Of a stretch of 64,000 bases of DNA, positions 55,501 to 64,000 are shown piece by piece (positions within the stretch are counted from its first letter, which is position 1; every line of letters begins with the position of its first letter). Both the position numbers and the translations under genes were made by a program. The notes beneath the pieces are model-generated. The model worked only from the letters and a program-made list of their open reading frames with translations. It was not told the origin of the DNA and searched no databases. Location: contig CALVDF010000005.1 of the NCBI GenBank assembly GCA_944326245.1, positions 1 to 64,000 on the forward strand. Direction: 5' to 3'. This DNA is from an uncultured Bacteroidales bacterium. Its GTDB lineage: Bacteria; Bacteroidota; Bacteroidia; Bacteroidales; UBA932.

Positions 55501-56220
55501 GTATCCCGACATGAGCTCCCGTATCTGTGCCGAAGTATAGTCCTTGAACTGCTGCCACCGCTCCGGATGCCTGGAGATGTCATAGTTGACATGCCTGTCC
55601 GGGGTCGCATACTGGTCCCACCAGTAATACGGGCTGTGCCAGTCAGGCTTGGAAAAATAAGTGCCCACCATGAAACCGGCATCCCGGAATGCCCCGAGGA
55701 CCGCACCGGTGATATCGGCACCGCCTGCCTGGCCGTAAGGAGTGGATGCTATCGAAAATCCGGTCTGCTCCGTACCGAACATGCAGAAACCGTCGTGGTG
55801 CTTGGTGGTGAAGACCATATAGCGCATTCCGGCATCCTGCATGATGCGGGCCCACAGGGCAGGGTCGAACGAAGAGGGGTTGAACTCATCCTTCAGACCC
55901 CAGTACCAGCGTTTGTAATCCTCGTAGTTGAGGTCCCTGCGGCGGTTGATCCAGTCCACATCCTCGGAGCACACGGACCAGGACTCCACTATACCCGGAA
56001 TCGAATACAGTCCCCAATGGAAAAGCACCCCGAACTTGAGGTCCTGCCACCGGGTCAGTTTCTCCCTGACGGCCGGATCCTCCGGAGGAAAATAGGTTTC
56101 GGATATCTGATGGACGTTGCCCGGGAGCACGCTGTACGCAGCACAATAGGCGGAAGCACCGTGCCCGCAGACCATAAGTATCATCAGGGCAGATAAGGAA
56201 AGGGCTGACAATGTTTTCAT
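52516..56220 (-). CDS. GH29 alpha-L-fucosidase fused to GH3 beta-glycosidase
   Basis: A 1234-residue exported protein (signal peptide ending near GASA). Residues about 35-470 are a GH29 fucosidase with the nucleophile in DILWLDGGW (Asp249) and the substrate His pair in TTKHHDGF. Residues about 484-1220 are a complete GH3 enzyme with the nucleophile in GVVISDLYS (Asp765) and the C-terminal fibronectin-like domain. The two activities on one chain suggest stepwise trimming of a fucose-capped beta-linked glycan. No SusC/SusD pair lies nearby. It starts just past the secDF terminator with no clear promoter box of its own. Confidence 0.9.
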   Translation of the reverse strand: MKTLSALSLSALMILMVCGHGASAYCAAYSVLPGNVHQISETYFPPEDPAVREKLTRWQDLKFGVLFHWGLYSIPGIVESWSVCSEDVDWINRRRDLNYEDYKRWYWGLKDEFNPSSFDPALWARIMQDAGMRYMVFTTKHHDGFCMFGTEQTGFSIASTPYGQAGGADITGAVLGAFRDAGFMVGTYFSKPDWHSPYYWWDQYATPDRHVNYDISRHPERWQQFKDYTSAQIRELMSGYGPVDILWLDGGWVAPPREDIGLDSMIASARRLQPGLIAVDRTVSGPNENYLTPERGVPDGQLLVPWESCIPLSNDWGWVPDAPYKSAETVLAMLAEVVAKGGSLLLGVGPDADGRIEPEAVSVLEEVGKWLKANGDAIYGTRPTPYYHDGDIWFTASADSSRLYAIYVPSSDSTGTPQELSWKVNLPVAKGKVRLLSTGQSLRYRLRGDSVTVYLPEKAGDGPLALVFEPAVREAYRNSAMPVSLRVSDLLRRMTLEEKAGQLLCLQGWETYSRDGRDVALSDVLRHAVDSLHAGSLYAVMRADPWTRRTFDNGLDSALGLEALTLMQQYAMDSTRLGIPLLFMEEAVHGLMAIDATTFPTGLCVASTWNPDLVREMGRTVAGQTAGRGASVCLGPVLDIAVDPRWSRTEETYGEDPYLAGVMGSAALSGIREGSDGGGNAVAALKHFAAYGSPRGGHNGAPSDVNALLLYNMHLPAFRRAVSDGASVIMTSYNTVDGVPVTCSAYLLDTLLRGEWGYDGVVISDLYSIDGIAGAGVAADLREAAVKALTAGCDIDLGGSAYRHLAEAVRAGTVDESLLDRAVSRVLRLKFELGLFDRHCGSGRGVNVSTDEASGGAALAYRVASEGIVLLENKGGVLPLSRDSIRRIAVIGPNADAPYNMLGDYTAPQREGKTVTVLEGIRSAFPEAEVLYARGCAVRDTAGSAEGMAEAVEIARQADAVVLVLGGSSARDFRTSYAHTGAAEVSPSVSDMESGEGMDRATLRLMGSQEALIRAVASAGRPLVTVYIEGRPLDMELASELSDALLTAWYPGEQGGNAVASVIAGDVSPSGRLPLSVPRSSGQLPVYYQQGPLRDYTDMLGVPLYPFGYGLGYTSFSYDSISVSGPDSAGTVKVEVTVTNTGDRPGSEVVQVYMRDEVASARIFSSRLVAFSKLSLMPGETAVAAFDLGRESFVRYDAKGRPVLEPGLFGIMAGPSSAELPLAAEVAFTEDGEE

Positions 56221-56241
56221 CTATGCTTCATATTTAAAAAT

Positions 56242-56278
56242 AAAAAACCGGGACCGCTCACTGAAGAACTGTCCCGGT
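56242..56278 (-). terminator. Minus-strand terminator after secDF
   Basis: ACCGGGAC (56247-56254) pairs with GTCCCGGT (56271-56278), eight pairs around a 16-base loop. The A run at 56242-56247 is the T run on the minus strand. It ends secDF transcription 21 bp before the GH29-GH3 start. Confidence 0.8.
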
Positions 56279-56302
56279 CGGTGTCATAATGCAGGGCGGA
56301 TA

Positions 56303-59300
56303 CTATTTGGTTCCGGCTGCCTTGAGTTTCCTGGCCTCTTTGCGTGCCTTGCGCTGGCTCAGGTCGTACATGATAGGTGTACCTACGAATACCGATGAGT
56401 ATGTACCTACCAGGATACCTACCAGCAGGGCTACTGCAAATCCTCTGATCACCTCGCCTCCGAAGATGGCGATGGCCAGCATTACGATGAATGTAGAGCC
56501 TGAGGTGTTGACCGTACGGGCCAGTGTGCTGTTGACTGCATCGTTGATGTTCTGGTACATCTCACGCTTCGGGTACAGGCGGCGGTATTCGCGGATCCTG
56601 TCGAAGATGATCACACTGTCGTTGATGGAGTAACCGATGATGGTCAGCACTGCGGCGATGAATGTCTGGTCCACATCCAGGCTGAACGGCAGCACTCCGG
56701 TAAACAGGGAGAAGAAACCGATCGTGATGATGGCATCGTGGGCTGTGGATACCACGCCGCCGAGTCCCCATGTCCATCCTTTGAAACGGACAGCTATGTA
56801 GGCGAATATCGCGAAGAGGGAGATGATCACGGCTATCATGGCATCGCGCTTCATGTCGTTTGCGATGGTAGGACCTACCTTGTCGGACTGGATGATACCG
56901 TTAGGGTTTTCCAGAGTGGATATGAACTGGTCGTAGGTGATGGGGTTGACGAAGAAGCCTTTCAGAGCCTCATACAGCTTCTGGTCCACGATCTTGTCTG
57001 TATCGGTGCTCTGGTCCTCGATCATGTACTTGGTAGTGATCTTCATCTGGCTGGCACCGCCGAACTGCTTCACCTCTACAGTCTCGCCGAACTCGTCGCT
57101 TGTTGCAGCCCTCACGTCCTCGGCTGTCACATCCTGATCGAAACGCACGATGTAGGTACGGCCGCCGGTGAAGTCAACACCGTAGGTAAAGCCTTTGAAT
57201 GCTATTGAAGCTATGCTTATCACGATCAGGACACTCGAGAGGATGTAGGCGTACTTGCGGATCTTCACGAAGTCGATATGGGTGTTCTGCAGGAAGTTCT
57301 TGGAGAGCCTGGTGTAGAACGATATGTTCTTGCCGCGTGCCAGACGGGCCTCGAAGATGAGTCTGGAGATGAAGATCGATGTCAGCATCGAAGTGATCAG
57401 ACCGATTACCAGTGTGGTAGCGAAGCCCTGTACAGGACCTGAGCCGAAGAAGAAGAGTACCAGACCGGTGATGATGGTGGTAAGGTTACCGTCGATGATG
57501 GCCGAATAGGCATGCTTGTAACCGTCGGATACCGCCAGACGCAATGCCTTGCCTGCACGGAGCTCCTCCTTGATGCGTTCGTAGATGATCACGTTGGCAT
57601 CCACCGCCATACCGAGGGTCAGTACCAGACCGGCGATACCGGGGAGCGTAAGTACTGCTCCGAATGAGGTGAGGACGCCGAAGAGGAAGAGTACGTTGCA
57701 CAGCAGGGCGGCATCGGCTGCCAGACCTGCTCCCTTGTAGAAGAAGAGCATGTAGAGCAGAACCAGTACGAAGGCGAGTATGAAGGAAATCATACCGGCC
57801 TTGATGGATGCACTACCCAGCGAAGGACCTACCACCTGCTCCTGGATGATGGTTGCAGGGGCGGGAAGCTTACCGGAGTTGAGCACGTTGGCCAGGTCGG
57901 TTGCCTCCTCGATGGTGAAGTTGCCCTCGATGACCGAACGTCCGCCGGTAATCTCCGTATTGACTCTAGGGAACGAGTACACCATGCCGTCCAGTACGAT
58001 GGCGATGCACTTGCCGATGTTGTCGGCTGTCAGACGTGCCCATGTCTGCGCACCTTCGGCATTCATGGCCATGTCTACCTGAGGCTGGCCGCCCATATTG
58101 TTGTAGGATACGCGTGCATCGGATACCACTCCTCCGTCGAGGGGAGCCTTGCCGTCACGTGTATTGACCTTGATGGCTATGAGTCTGTAGTAATTGCCTC
58201 CGGGATACTCGGGAGCGGGCTTGACTTCCCACATCGGAACGAGATCGGCAGGAAGCACTGCCTTGACCTGAGGGAGCCTGAGCCAGGTATTGATCTTGGC
58301 GGTATCCCTGTAATGCGCGATTCCGATGACGGGACCGGGCATCAGCTGGCCGTTGTACAGAGAAGGGTTCAGGGCGTAGAAGAACGGATTGTTCTTGGCG
58401 TAGCTGAGCACATCTGCTGACAGGGAGTCCTCCTGCTGTGCAAGCTCTGCAACAAGCTCGTCGGAGGCTGTACCTGAGGCAGGTGCGGGCTTTTCGGATT
58501 TCTCGGCATTGACAACAGGCTCGGTCGCTGCAGCTACGGTCGCACTTTCATTCTCAGCTACATAATCCTTGACGATCCTGTTGACTTCCTCAAGATAGCG
58601 GAACACCTCAGGATTCTCATAGGTAGTCCAGAACTCGAGGGAAGCGGTTCCCTGAAGGAGGTTGCGCACACGCTCAGGCTCCTTGACACCGGGAAGCTCC
58701 ACAAGGATGCGGCTGGACTGTCCGAGTCTCTGGATATTGGGAGAAGTCACACCGAAGCGGTCGATACGGTTGCGCAGCACGTTGAAAGAATTGGCCACCG
58801 CACTCTCGGTCTGCTCGCGGAGCACGGCGATCACCTCGTCGTTTGTGCTCTGTGCATTGATCCTGTCCCTGAGGTCGATGGTTCCGAAGATCTGGGACAG
58901 CCTCTGTCCGGGAGCCACTTCATTCCATGCCTCGTAGAAGAGGGTAATGAAATCGGTGTTGCCTCCCAGGGCCGTCTCCCTCTCCTTGGCCAGAGCCAGA
59001 GCCTGCTCGAACTGGGGAGAAGCATTGTAGTTGGACAATGCCCTCACCAGGTCACTCAGCTGTACCTCCAGCATGACGTTCATACCGCCCTTGAGGTCCA
59101 GACCGAGGTTGATCTCCTTTTCCTGCACTTCCTTGAAAGTGTAGCCGAGGTAGACCTTCTCCGCGCTCATGGAGTCGAGGTAGAACCTGTTTCTTTCTTT
59201 TCTAATAGAATCCAGATAATAAGCTTTATCCAGATCAGACACCTCCGCGAAAGAGGCTTTCTGCTGCTCTGCCGCCACCGCTGCCTCCGCATATTTGTCC

Positions 59301-59404
59301 GCCTTGTTCTTTACGATGGTGGACACGCCTGTGAAGGAAAGCTGGTAAATGCAGGCCAGAGCGATCAAAACCGCCAAAAAAGTAATGGCTCCTTTACTTT
59401 GCAT
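56303..59404 (-). CDS. secDF: Fused protein translocase subunit SecDF
   Basis: A 1033-residue fusion of SecD and SecF, the proton-driven partner of SecYEG that pulls exported proteins across the inner membrane. SecD spans about residues 1-690 with the large periplasmic domain and the conserved NLGLDLKGGMNVMLEV. SecF begins near 710 (NTHIDFVKIRKYAY, then GVDFTGGRTY). The insert near residues 300-360 is Ala/Glu-rich and lineage-specific. Start ATG 59404 precedes the first membrane helix (MQSKGAITFL); the frame is open 90 bp further upstream through the promoter region. Confidence 0.97.
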   Translation of the reverse strand: MQSKGAITFLAVLIALACIYQLSFTGVSTIVKNKADKYAEAAVAAEQQKASFAEVSDLDKAYYLDSIRKERNRFYLDSMSAEKVYLGYTFKEVQEKEINLGLDLKGGMNVMLEVQLSDLVRALSNYNASPQFEQALALAKERETALGGNTDFITLFYEAWNEVAPGQRLSQIFGTIDLRDRINAQSTNDEVIAVLREQTESAVANSFNVLRNRIDRFGVTSPNIQRLGQSSRILVELPGVKEPERVRNLLQGTASLEFWTTYENPEVFRYLEEVNRIVKDYVAENESATVAAATEPVVNAEKSEKPAPASGTASDELVAELAQQEDSLSADVLSYAKNNPFFYALNPSLYNGQLMPGPVIGIAHYRDTAKINTWLRLPQVKAVLPADLVPMWEVKPAPEYPGGNYYRLIAIKVNTRDGKAPLDGGVVSDARVSYNNMGGQPQVDMAMNAEGAQTWARLTADNIGKCIAIVLDGMVYSFPRVNTEITGGRSVIEGNFTIEEATDLANVLNSGKLPAPATIIQEQVVGPSLGSASIKAGMISFILAFVLVLLYMLFFYKGAGLAADAALLCNVLFLFGVLTSFGAVLTLPGIAGLVLTLGMAVDANVIIYERIKEELRAGKALRLAVSDGYKHAYSAIIDGNLTTIITGLVLFFFGSGPVQGFATTLVIGLITSMLTSIFISRLIFEARLARGKNISFYTRLSKNFLQNTHIDFVKIRKYAYILSSVLIVISIASIAFKGFTYGVDFTGGRTYIVRFDQDVTAEDVRAATSDEFGETVEVKQFGGASQMKITTKYMIEDQSTDTDKIVDQKLYEALKGFFVNPITYDQFISTLENPNGIIQSDKVGPTIANDMKRDAMIAVIISLFAIFAYIAVRFKGWTWGLGGVVSTAHDAIITIGFFSLFTGVLPFSLDVDQTFIAAVLTIIGYSINDSVIIFDRIREYRRLYPKREMYQNINDAVNSTLARTVNTSGSTFIVMLAIAIFGGEVIRGFAVALLVGILVGTYSSVFVGTPIMYDLSQRKARKEARKLKAAGTK

Positions 59405-59443
59405 ATCAAATTCCTTTTTAAAATTTGCGTAAAATTGAGGGTA

Positions 59444-59489
59444 CAAAAGTACTATTTTTTTCTCATTTGTAAAGTATTTAGTAATTTTG
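59444..59489. promoter_or_regulatory. Divergent -7 boxes between secDF and the 59508 gene
   Basis: Minus strand TACTTTTG (59451 to 59444), 39 bp before the secDF ATG, and plus strand TAATTTTG (59482-59489), 18 bp before ATG 59508. Both are full matches, here 30 bp apart. Confidence 0.6.
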
Positions 59490-59507
59490 TTCACTTTTTA
59501 TTCGAAT

Positions 59508-61451
59508 ATGACTTCCTTGAACAGACTTTTTAGCTTGCTTGCCGCCCTTGTCATCTGCTGTACGCCCGCTATGGCACAGCAGGAGGACACCAGTGCGGCG
59601 ACAGCACTGAAAAGGGCAGAACTGTTCCACAGCAACTATGAATTCGACAGGGCCGAAGAATACTACGGGAAAGCCCTCCGGCTCACCTCAGACTCCCTCA
59701 TGCAGCTGTCCATCACCAACAGCATCCTCCAGTGCCGCAACGGGGAAAGCCTCATGCAGTACATAGTCCGCCCCACAGCTGTTGCCTCCATGGTCACACG
59801 TACCCAGGATTTCTACCTGTACCTGCAGGATCTGGACAACCGTTCCTGGATAGCCGTCCCCAATCCCTTCATCCAGCCCTCCTCCGGCCAGCGCAATCCT
59901 TTCTACACCGCCATGTACATGCCTGAAGGGCAGCACAAGGTCATATTTTCCGCTCCCGACGAGACAGGCGCATGGAACCTCTACACCTCCACCCGCAAGG
60001 ACAGCGTAACATGGAGCGTGCCCGAGCTGCTGAGCCAGAACATACTCTCAGGCAGCAACGAGATATTCCCGATTCTGAGTCCCGACGGCCGGACCCTGTA
60101 TTTCGCTTCCGACGGACTGCCCGGCATCGGCGGATACGACCTCTTCTACAGCCGCTGGAACGACGAGACGGGAGACTGGGACATCCCCGAGAACCTGGGA
60201 TTCCCCTACTCCTCGACAGGCAATGACCTGATATACCTCAACAGCCGTGACGGACAGTACACGATAATCGTATCGGACAGGGAGACAGCAGGTACGGACT
60301 CGGTCAAGATCTACGTTACCGAATATATCGCCACACCAGTCAGGACCCCTCTGGGCAAAGACGAGTCACCCCTGGCCATAGCCTCGTTCATCAGGAAGAC
60401 CACGCCTTCCCCGGAAACACCGGAGGCATCGGATACCGGCACATGGACCGGCAACGGCCTCTCGGCAGAGAACGACGCACGCATGGCAGACTATTCCAAG
60501 ATCATGCACAAGCTGCGCAGGCTTCAGGCCGAGCATCAGGAGAAGCTCAACAAGATAGAGGAAAGCCGGAGGATCTATGCCACGGCATCCCAGAGCGACC
60601 GGGAGTTCCTCGCCGGCATCATCAGGGAAGTGGAAGGGGAAGCCATGCAGATCCGCCGCCAGATGGACGAGATATCCGAACAGGTAAGGCAGATAGAAGT
60701 CAAGTTCCTGGCAGACGGCATCATACCCATAGTCCAGGACGATGTCCCGGCCCAGGACAAAGTACTGCGGGACGAGGACCCGGGCAACAGCGCCAGGGAA
60801 TACATCTTCAGCCGCAACACCATGGGCAAGATACCATATATCATAGTAGAACAGCCGGAGCCGGAATTCGACTACACCTTCAGGATAATGGGGCGGAACG
60901 AAGGCCAGTTCGTCGAAGACAATACCCTCCCGGACGGCATAGTCTACCAGATACAGTTCATGGTCCTTTCCAACCACGCCTCCATCCGCGACATCAGGGG
61001 CATGAGCCCAGTATTCGTATCCAGGATGAAGTCAGGCAAATACCTGCATACCGTAGGCCTGTTCTCCACCTATCAGGAAGCCCTGTCCAACCTGGCCAAA
61101 GTACGCCGCAACGGCTTCCCCGATGCCATGATCATAGCATTCAACAACGGCAGCAGCATCCCCGTCAAGACGGCCAGGACCATGGAGAACGAGCGCGTAC
61201 TCTCAGTGTCCTCCTCAGGCGGACCAGTCACATACCGGGTGGTACTCAAGGGATACGGACCGGCTTTGCCGGAAAGCATACTTTCCGCCATCAGGGAAGC
61301 GACCACCAAGGACCTCACCAAATCCGGCTCGGGAGACGAGACAGTCTTTGCGGTAGGACCTTTCCAGGACCGCAAGGATGCCGAATTCCTGACGGGGATA
61401 CTGGAAGGACTTGATATCGGAAACGTATCCATAGAAAGCATTAAATTATAA
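59508..61451 (+). CDS. PD40-repeat envelope protein with SPOR-like C-terminus
   Basis: A 647-residue exported protein (signal peptide ending AMAQ). The order is a short TPR-like segment (FDRAEEYYGKALRL), PD40/WD40-like propeller blades (FPILSPDGRTLYFASDGLPG, GGYDLFYS), a coiled coil near residues 325-405, and two C-terminal SPOR-like repeats (YQIQFMVLSN...YLHTVGLFSTYQEALSNLAKV, and a second one at the end). SPOR domains bind denuded peptidoglycan, so a cell-envelope role is likely. Start ATG 59508 follows the promoter box. Confidence 0.75.
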   Translation: MTSLNRLFSLLAALVICCTPAMAQQEDTSAATALKRAELFHSNYEFDRAEEYYGKALRLTSDSLMQLSITNSILQCRNGESLMQYIVRPTAVASMVTRTQDFYLYLQDLDNRSWIAVPNPFIQPSSGQRNPFYTAMYMPEGQHKVIFSAPDETGAWNLYTSTRKDSVTWSVPELLSQNILSGSNEIFPILSPDGRTLYFASDGLPGIGGYDLFYSRWNDETGDWDIPENLGFPYSSTGNDLIYLNSRDGQYTIIVSDRETAGTDSVKIYVTEYIATPVRTPLGKDESPLAIASFIRKTTPSPETPEASDTGTWTGNGLSAENDARMADYSKIMHKLRRLQAEHQEKLNKIEESRRIYATASQSDREFLAGIIREVEGEAMQIRRQMDEISEQVRQIEVKFLADGIIPIVQDDVPAQDKVLRDEDPGNSAREYIFSRNTMGKIPYIIVEQPEPEFDYTFRIMGRNEGQFVEDNTLPDGIVYQIQFMVLSNHASIRDIRGMSPVFVSRMKSGKYLHTVGLFSTYQEALSNLAKVRRNGFPDAMIIAFNNGSSIPVKTARTMENERVLSVSSSGGPVTYRVVLKGYGPALPESILSAIREATTKDLTKSGSGDETVFAVGPFQDRKDAEFLTGILEGLDIGNVSIESIKL

Positions 61452-61457
61452 ATTCAG

Positions 61458-61919
61458 ATGGCACTTATCATCTCTCTCTCAATCCTTGGCCTCCTGCTCA
61501 TTATCGCTGAAATCATTCTCATTCCCGGTATCTTCGTCGCCGGCACCCTCGGACTGGTGTCGATAGGCGCCGCGTGCTGGCTGGCATTCGACGGCATCGG
61601 ACCGGACGCCGGGTACATAACGATAGCAGCCAATGCCGTACTGGCCGTAGTCTGCGCCGTGCTCTCGCTCCGCTCCAAGACATGGAAGAGGCTCTCGCTG
61701 CACACAGAGATCGACAGCCGCACGGACACGCGTCCCGAAGACAAGGGCATCGCCGTCGGCTCGCAGGGCACCACCATTACCCGCCTGGCTCCCATGGGCA
61801 AAGTCCTGTTCGGCGACACTACGGTGGAATGCTCGGCCCGCAACGGCATCATCGACCCGGGACAGCAGGTCGAGGTAATCCTGATTGACGACAATAAAAT
61901 ATTTGTAAAACCTTTATAA
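61458..61919 (+). CDS. NfeD-like protein
   Basis: A 153-residue short NfeD protein: membrane helices at the N-terminus and a C-terminal OB-fold domain (GSQGTTITRLAPMGKVLFGDTTVEC). NfeD proteins act with flotillins in membrane organisation, and a flotillin gene follows after 15 bp. It begins 6 bp after the SPOR-like gene. Confidence 0.9.
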   Translation: MALIISLSILGLLLIIAEIILIPGIFVAGTLGLVSIGAACWLAFDGIGPDAGYITIAANAVLAVVCAVLSLRSKTWKRLSLHTEIDSRTDTRPEDKGIAVGSQGTTITRLAPMGKVLFGDTTVECSARNGIIDPGQQVEVILIDDNKIFVKPL

Positions 61920-61934
61920 CAACTGTTCATTATT

Positions 61935-62903
61935 ATGATTTCTTCAGTAGGACTCGTTATTATCTGGATAGCTGTGGCCATCGTGGCCCTGATTATCCTG
62001 CTCTGGTTCTTCCCGGTGACCCTGTGGTTCCAGGCTCTGATCTCGGGAGTGCGTATCTCCCTCATCCAGCTCGTGCTCATGAGGTGGAGGAAAGTGCCGC
62101 CCAGCACCATCGTCATGGCTATGGTCACTGGTACCAAGGCCGGCCTGAAGCTGGACGCCAATGCGCTTGAGGCTCACTACCTGGCGAAGGGCAACGTGCC
62201 CAATGTGGTCAATGCCCTGATTTCCGCAGACAAGGCCAATATCAACCTCGACTTCAAGATGGCGGCTGCCATCGACCTCGCCGGCCGCGATGTGTTCGAG
62301 GCCGTGCAGATGTCGGTCAACCCCAAGGTCATCAACACTCCGCCCGTGACGGCTGTCGCCAAGGACGGTATCCAGATGATAGCCAAGGCCAGGGTTACTG
62401 TCCGGGCCAATATCAAGCAGCTCGTCGGCGGTGCCGGTGAGGAGACTGTTCTCGCCCGCGTAGGTGAGGGTATCGTATCCAGTATAGGTGCGTCGGAGTC
62501 GCACAAGGATGTGCTGGAGCATCCCGACTCAATCTCCAAGGTAGTGCTGGCCAAGGGGCTCGATGCGGGTACGGCTTTCGAGATTCTTTCGATCGATATC
62601 GCCGATATCGACATAGGCAAGAATATCGGTGCGGTGCTGCAGATCGACCAGGCCAATGCCGACAAGAATATCGCCCAGGCCCGCGCCGAGGAGCGCCGTG
62701 CGATGGCCGTGGCTCTCGAGCAGGAGATGAAGGCCAAGGCACAGGAGGCCAGGGCCCAGGTTATCGAGGCCGAGAGAGAGATTCCTCTGGCTATGGCGGA
62801 TGCCTTCCGTTCCGGCAATCTCGGTATCATGGACTACTATCGGATAAAGAATATCCAGGCTGACACCGATATGCGCGAGAATATCGCTAAGGAAAGCGTA
62901 TAA
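61935..62903 (+). CDS. floA: Flotillin-like protein FloA
   Basis: A 322-residue membrane scaffold of the FloA/YqfA type. An N-terminal membrane segment ([20 protein letters not shown]) is followed by an SPFH-like domain and an Ala/Glu-rich coiled coil ([20 protein letters not shown]). It clusters in functional membrane domains with NfeD. Closed by a strong terminator. Confidence 0.95.
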   Translation: MISSVGLVIIWIAVAIVALIILLWFFPVTLWFQALISGVRISLIQLVLMRWRKVPPSTIVMAMVTGTKAGLKLDANALEAHYLAKGNVPNVVNALISADKANINLDFKMAAAIDLAGRDVFEAVQMSVNPKVINTPPVTAVAKDGIQMIAKARVTVRANIKQLVGGAGEETVLARVGEGIVSSIGASESHKDVLEHPDSISKVVLAKGLDAGTAFEILSIDIADIDIGKNIGAVLQIDQANADKNIAQARAEERRAMAVALEQEMKAKAQEARAQVIEAEREIPLAMADAFRSGNLGIMDYYRIKNIQADTDMRENIAKESV

Positions 62904-62940
62904 ATAAATTACGTACGCAGGAGATACCACGCAAAATAAA

Positions 62941-62976
62941 ATTCCCGGACAGCCTTAGGAGCTTGTCCGGGAATTT
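62941..62976. terminator. Bidirectional terminator between floA and the PepSY-like gene
   Basis: ATTCCCGGACA (62941-62951) pairs with TGTCCGGGAAT (62964-62974), eleven perfect pairs. Short T-rich sequence follows on the plus strand and an A-rich run precedes it, which serves the minus strand. The two flanking genes converge here. Confidence 0.88.
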
Positions 62977-62999
62977 CTGTTATCCTATGAGAGGTTTGA

Positions 63000-63998
63000 T
63001 TAGAGAATCGTTCCGTCGGAGGTGATGCGTACGTTACGCTCGCTGTCGCCGCGGCCTTCCAGCTCGATGAGGTAGTACTCGCTTTCGGGGGTCTGGATGT
63101 ACTCGGCGTCATCGATACGGTAATCCGGGTATTCCTTTGACAGGGCGCTTGTCACTGCCTCGGGCAGCTCGCTGATGCGGACATCCCACTGAGACCATAC
63201 CCATTCTCCCGCACCGTTGAAATAGACATCCTTCTCCTTGCCGTCATGCCATATCTCAACCTCGAGGTAACCGTCATCCCAGTCCTGCTCGATAATGCGG
63301 GCTCCCGGATATTTGTCCGCTATGAATTCCTCAATGCTGCCGTCTACCATACCGCCGTTTCCGCCTCCGGGATTATCCCCATTACCCCTGACAGGTGCCA
63401 CTGTGCCGTCGGCATACACATCCACCTTGATATCATCATCATGAAACTCCAGATCGAAACGGTAGAACTCGCCTTCAGGCGTCTCATAGAAATCCACATC
63501 GTCAATCCAGTAGTCCCCATACTCAGATGCCTCAAGATAGCCCATGATGTCATCGGGAACCTGCCCGGGACGCATCTCGGTACGGGTAAACATCCAGTTC
63601 TGAGAATAGTCGAAGAAAAGCTCACGGCATACTTTGGCCCCATTCTCATCAGTATCTATTATCTCTACCTCCGTCATACCGTCCTCGATGTCAATATCCA
63701 CGATACGTGCCCCGGGATAATTGGCGGCAATGAACTCCTCGATGCTGCCGGAAGGAGTGTCGGGAATATAATCCCAGTAGTCATAGTCTTCCTCGGCGTC
63801 AATTACCGTCTTGACCAGCACTCCGTCCTCGGAGAAATACAGGTCTACTTCCTGATGGACTCCATCAGCAGTGGTCCCTTCAACTTCAATGATGTAAATG
63901 GTCTCAACTCCTCCCCTGCGCAGCATATCGATGTCGTCGATACGCCAATCGGCATATTCGGTGGCGTCAAATGCGGCCCAGACCGCATCCGGAATCAT
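63000..63998 (-). CDS. PepSY-like (DUF2874) repeat protein, N-terminus cut by window edge
   Basis: At least 332 residues; the frame is still open at the right edge, and ATG 63998 is probably internal, so start and signal peptide are missing. It holds tandem PepSY-like modules of about 115 residues: GSIEEFIAANYPGARIVDID and GSIEEFIADKYPGARIIEQD start two of them, each followed by paired strands with acidic residues, and a third lies before them cut by the edge. A Gly/Asn-rich linker (NGDNPGGGNGGM) separates two modules. Such proteins are usually periplasmic in Bacteroidales; function unknown. Confidence 0.8.
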   Translation of the reverse strand: MIPDAVWAAFDATEYADWRIDDIDMLRRGGVETIYIIEVEGTTADGVHQEVDLYFSEDGVLVKTVIDAEEDYDYWDYIPDTPSGSIEEFIAANYPGARIVDIDIEDGMTEVEIIDTDENGAKVCRELFFDYSQNWMFTRTEMRPGQVPDDIMGYLEASEYGDYWIDDVDFYETPEGEFYRFDLEFHDDDIKVDVYADGTVAPVRGNGDNPGGGNGGMVDGSIEEFIADKYPGARIIEQDWDDGYLEVEIWHDGKEKDVYFNGAGEWVWSQWDVRISELPEAVTSALSKEYPDYRIDDAEYIQTPESEYYLIELEGRGDSERNVRITSDGTIL

Positions 63999-64000
63999 GT

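Noticed and set aside
53284..56196. Long plus-strand frames opposite the GH29-GH3 gene
   Set aside because: Arg/His/Pro-rich shadow translations with no recognisable domain.

Overview
The window is a stretch of chromosome from a member of Bacteroidota, most likely order Bacteroidales. The grounds are promoter boxes of the Bacteroidota type (TAnnTTTG) in front of many genes instead of sigma-70 boxes, few visible Shine-Dalgarno sites, a fused SecD-SecF, and families typical of the phylum (DUF4271 next to hemD, DUF2723, DUF5106, six-bladed propeller lipoproteins, a TPR/membrane/HTH regulator, repeated PepSY-like proteins). Most of the window is moderately GC-rich. About 32.4-35.0 kb is visibly richer in A and T and looks foreign. 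Genus and species cannot be told from this sequence alone.

Layout: 0-16 kb. The tail of an IS5-type transposase lies at the left edge, followed by a degenerate ThiL-like gene. Then comes a suf operon (sufB, a PnuC-family transporter, sufC, sufD), the B12-dependent ribonucleotide reductase nrdJ with ispE, an S37 peptidase with a DUF2156 protein, a phosphopantetheinyl transferase with a DUF1648 protein, and tyrS-rbfA-lolC/E-like permease.

16-32 kb. A small transaldolase and a fibronectin-type lipoprotein precede a large tricorn protease, which is divergent from an ECF sigma factor operon. groEL-groES and tadA diverge from an intergenic region rich in palindromes. A tRNA-Gln runs directly into a DUF5106/thioredoxin lipoprotein gene. 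A PlsC acyltransferase and an acyl-CoA synthetase form an operon. Two copies of a 179-bp four-box repeat, in opposite orientation, flank the groEL-to-28.6 kb block.

32-47 kb. An AT-rich island carries a propeller lipoprotein and a TPR-HTH regulator broken by two in-frame stop codons. Next are a Na/Pi cotransporter, a three-part surface protein (HExxH, propeller, barrel), uvrC, a bifunctional PlsC-GNAT acyltransferase probably for amino-acyl lipids, and the minus-strand run SUI1, DUF4271, hemD, lipoprotein, rnpA, yidD.

47-64 kb. A DUF2723 membrane protein, a LuxE-like acyl-protein synthetase, tryptophanase, a GH29-GH3 fusion glycosidase, secDF, a PD40/SPOR-like envelope protein, nfeD-floA, and a PepSY-like repeat protein cut by the right edge.

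Most of the content is core metabolism and envelope biology. The least explained structures are the paired 179-bp repeats with their minisatellites, the recurring back-to-back promoter boxes between divergent genes, and the broken regulator in the AT-rich island.
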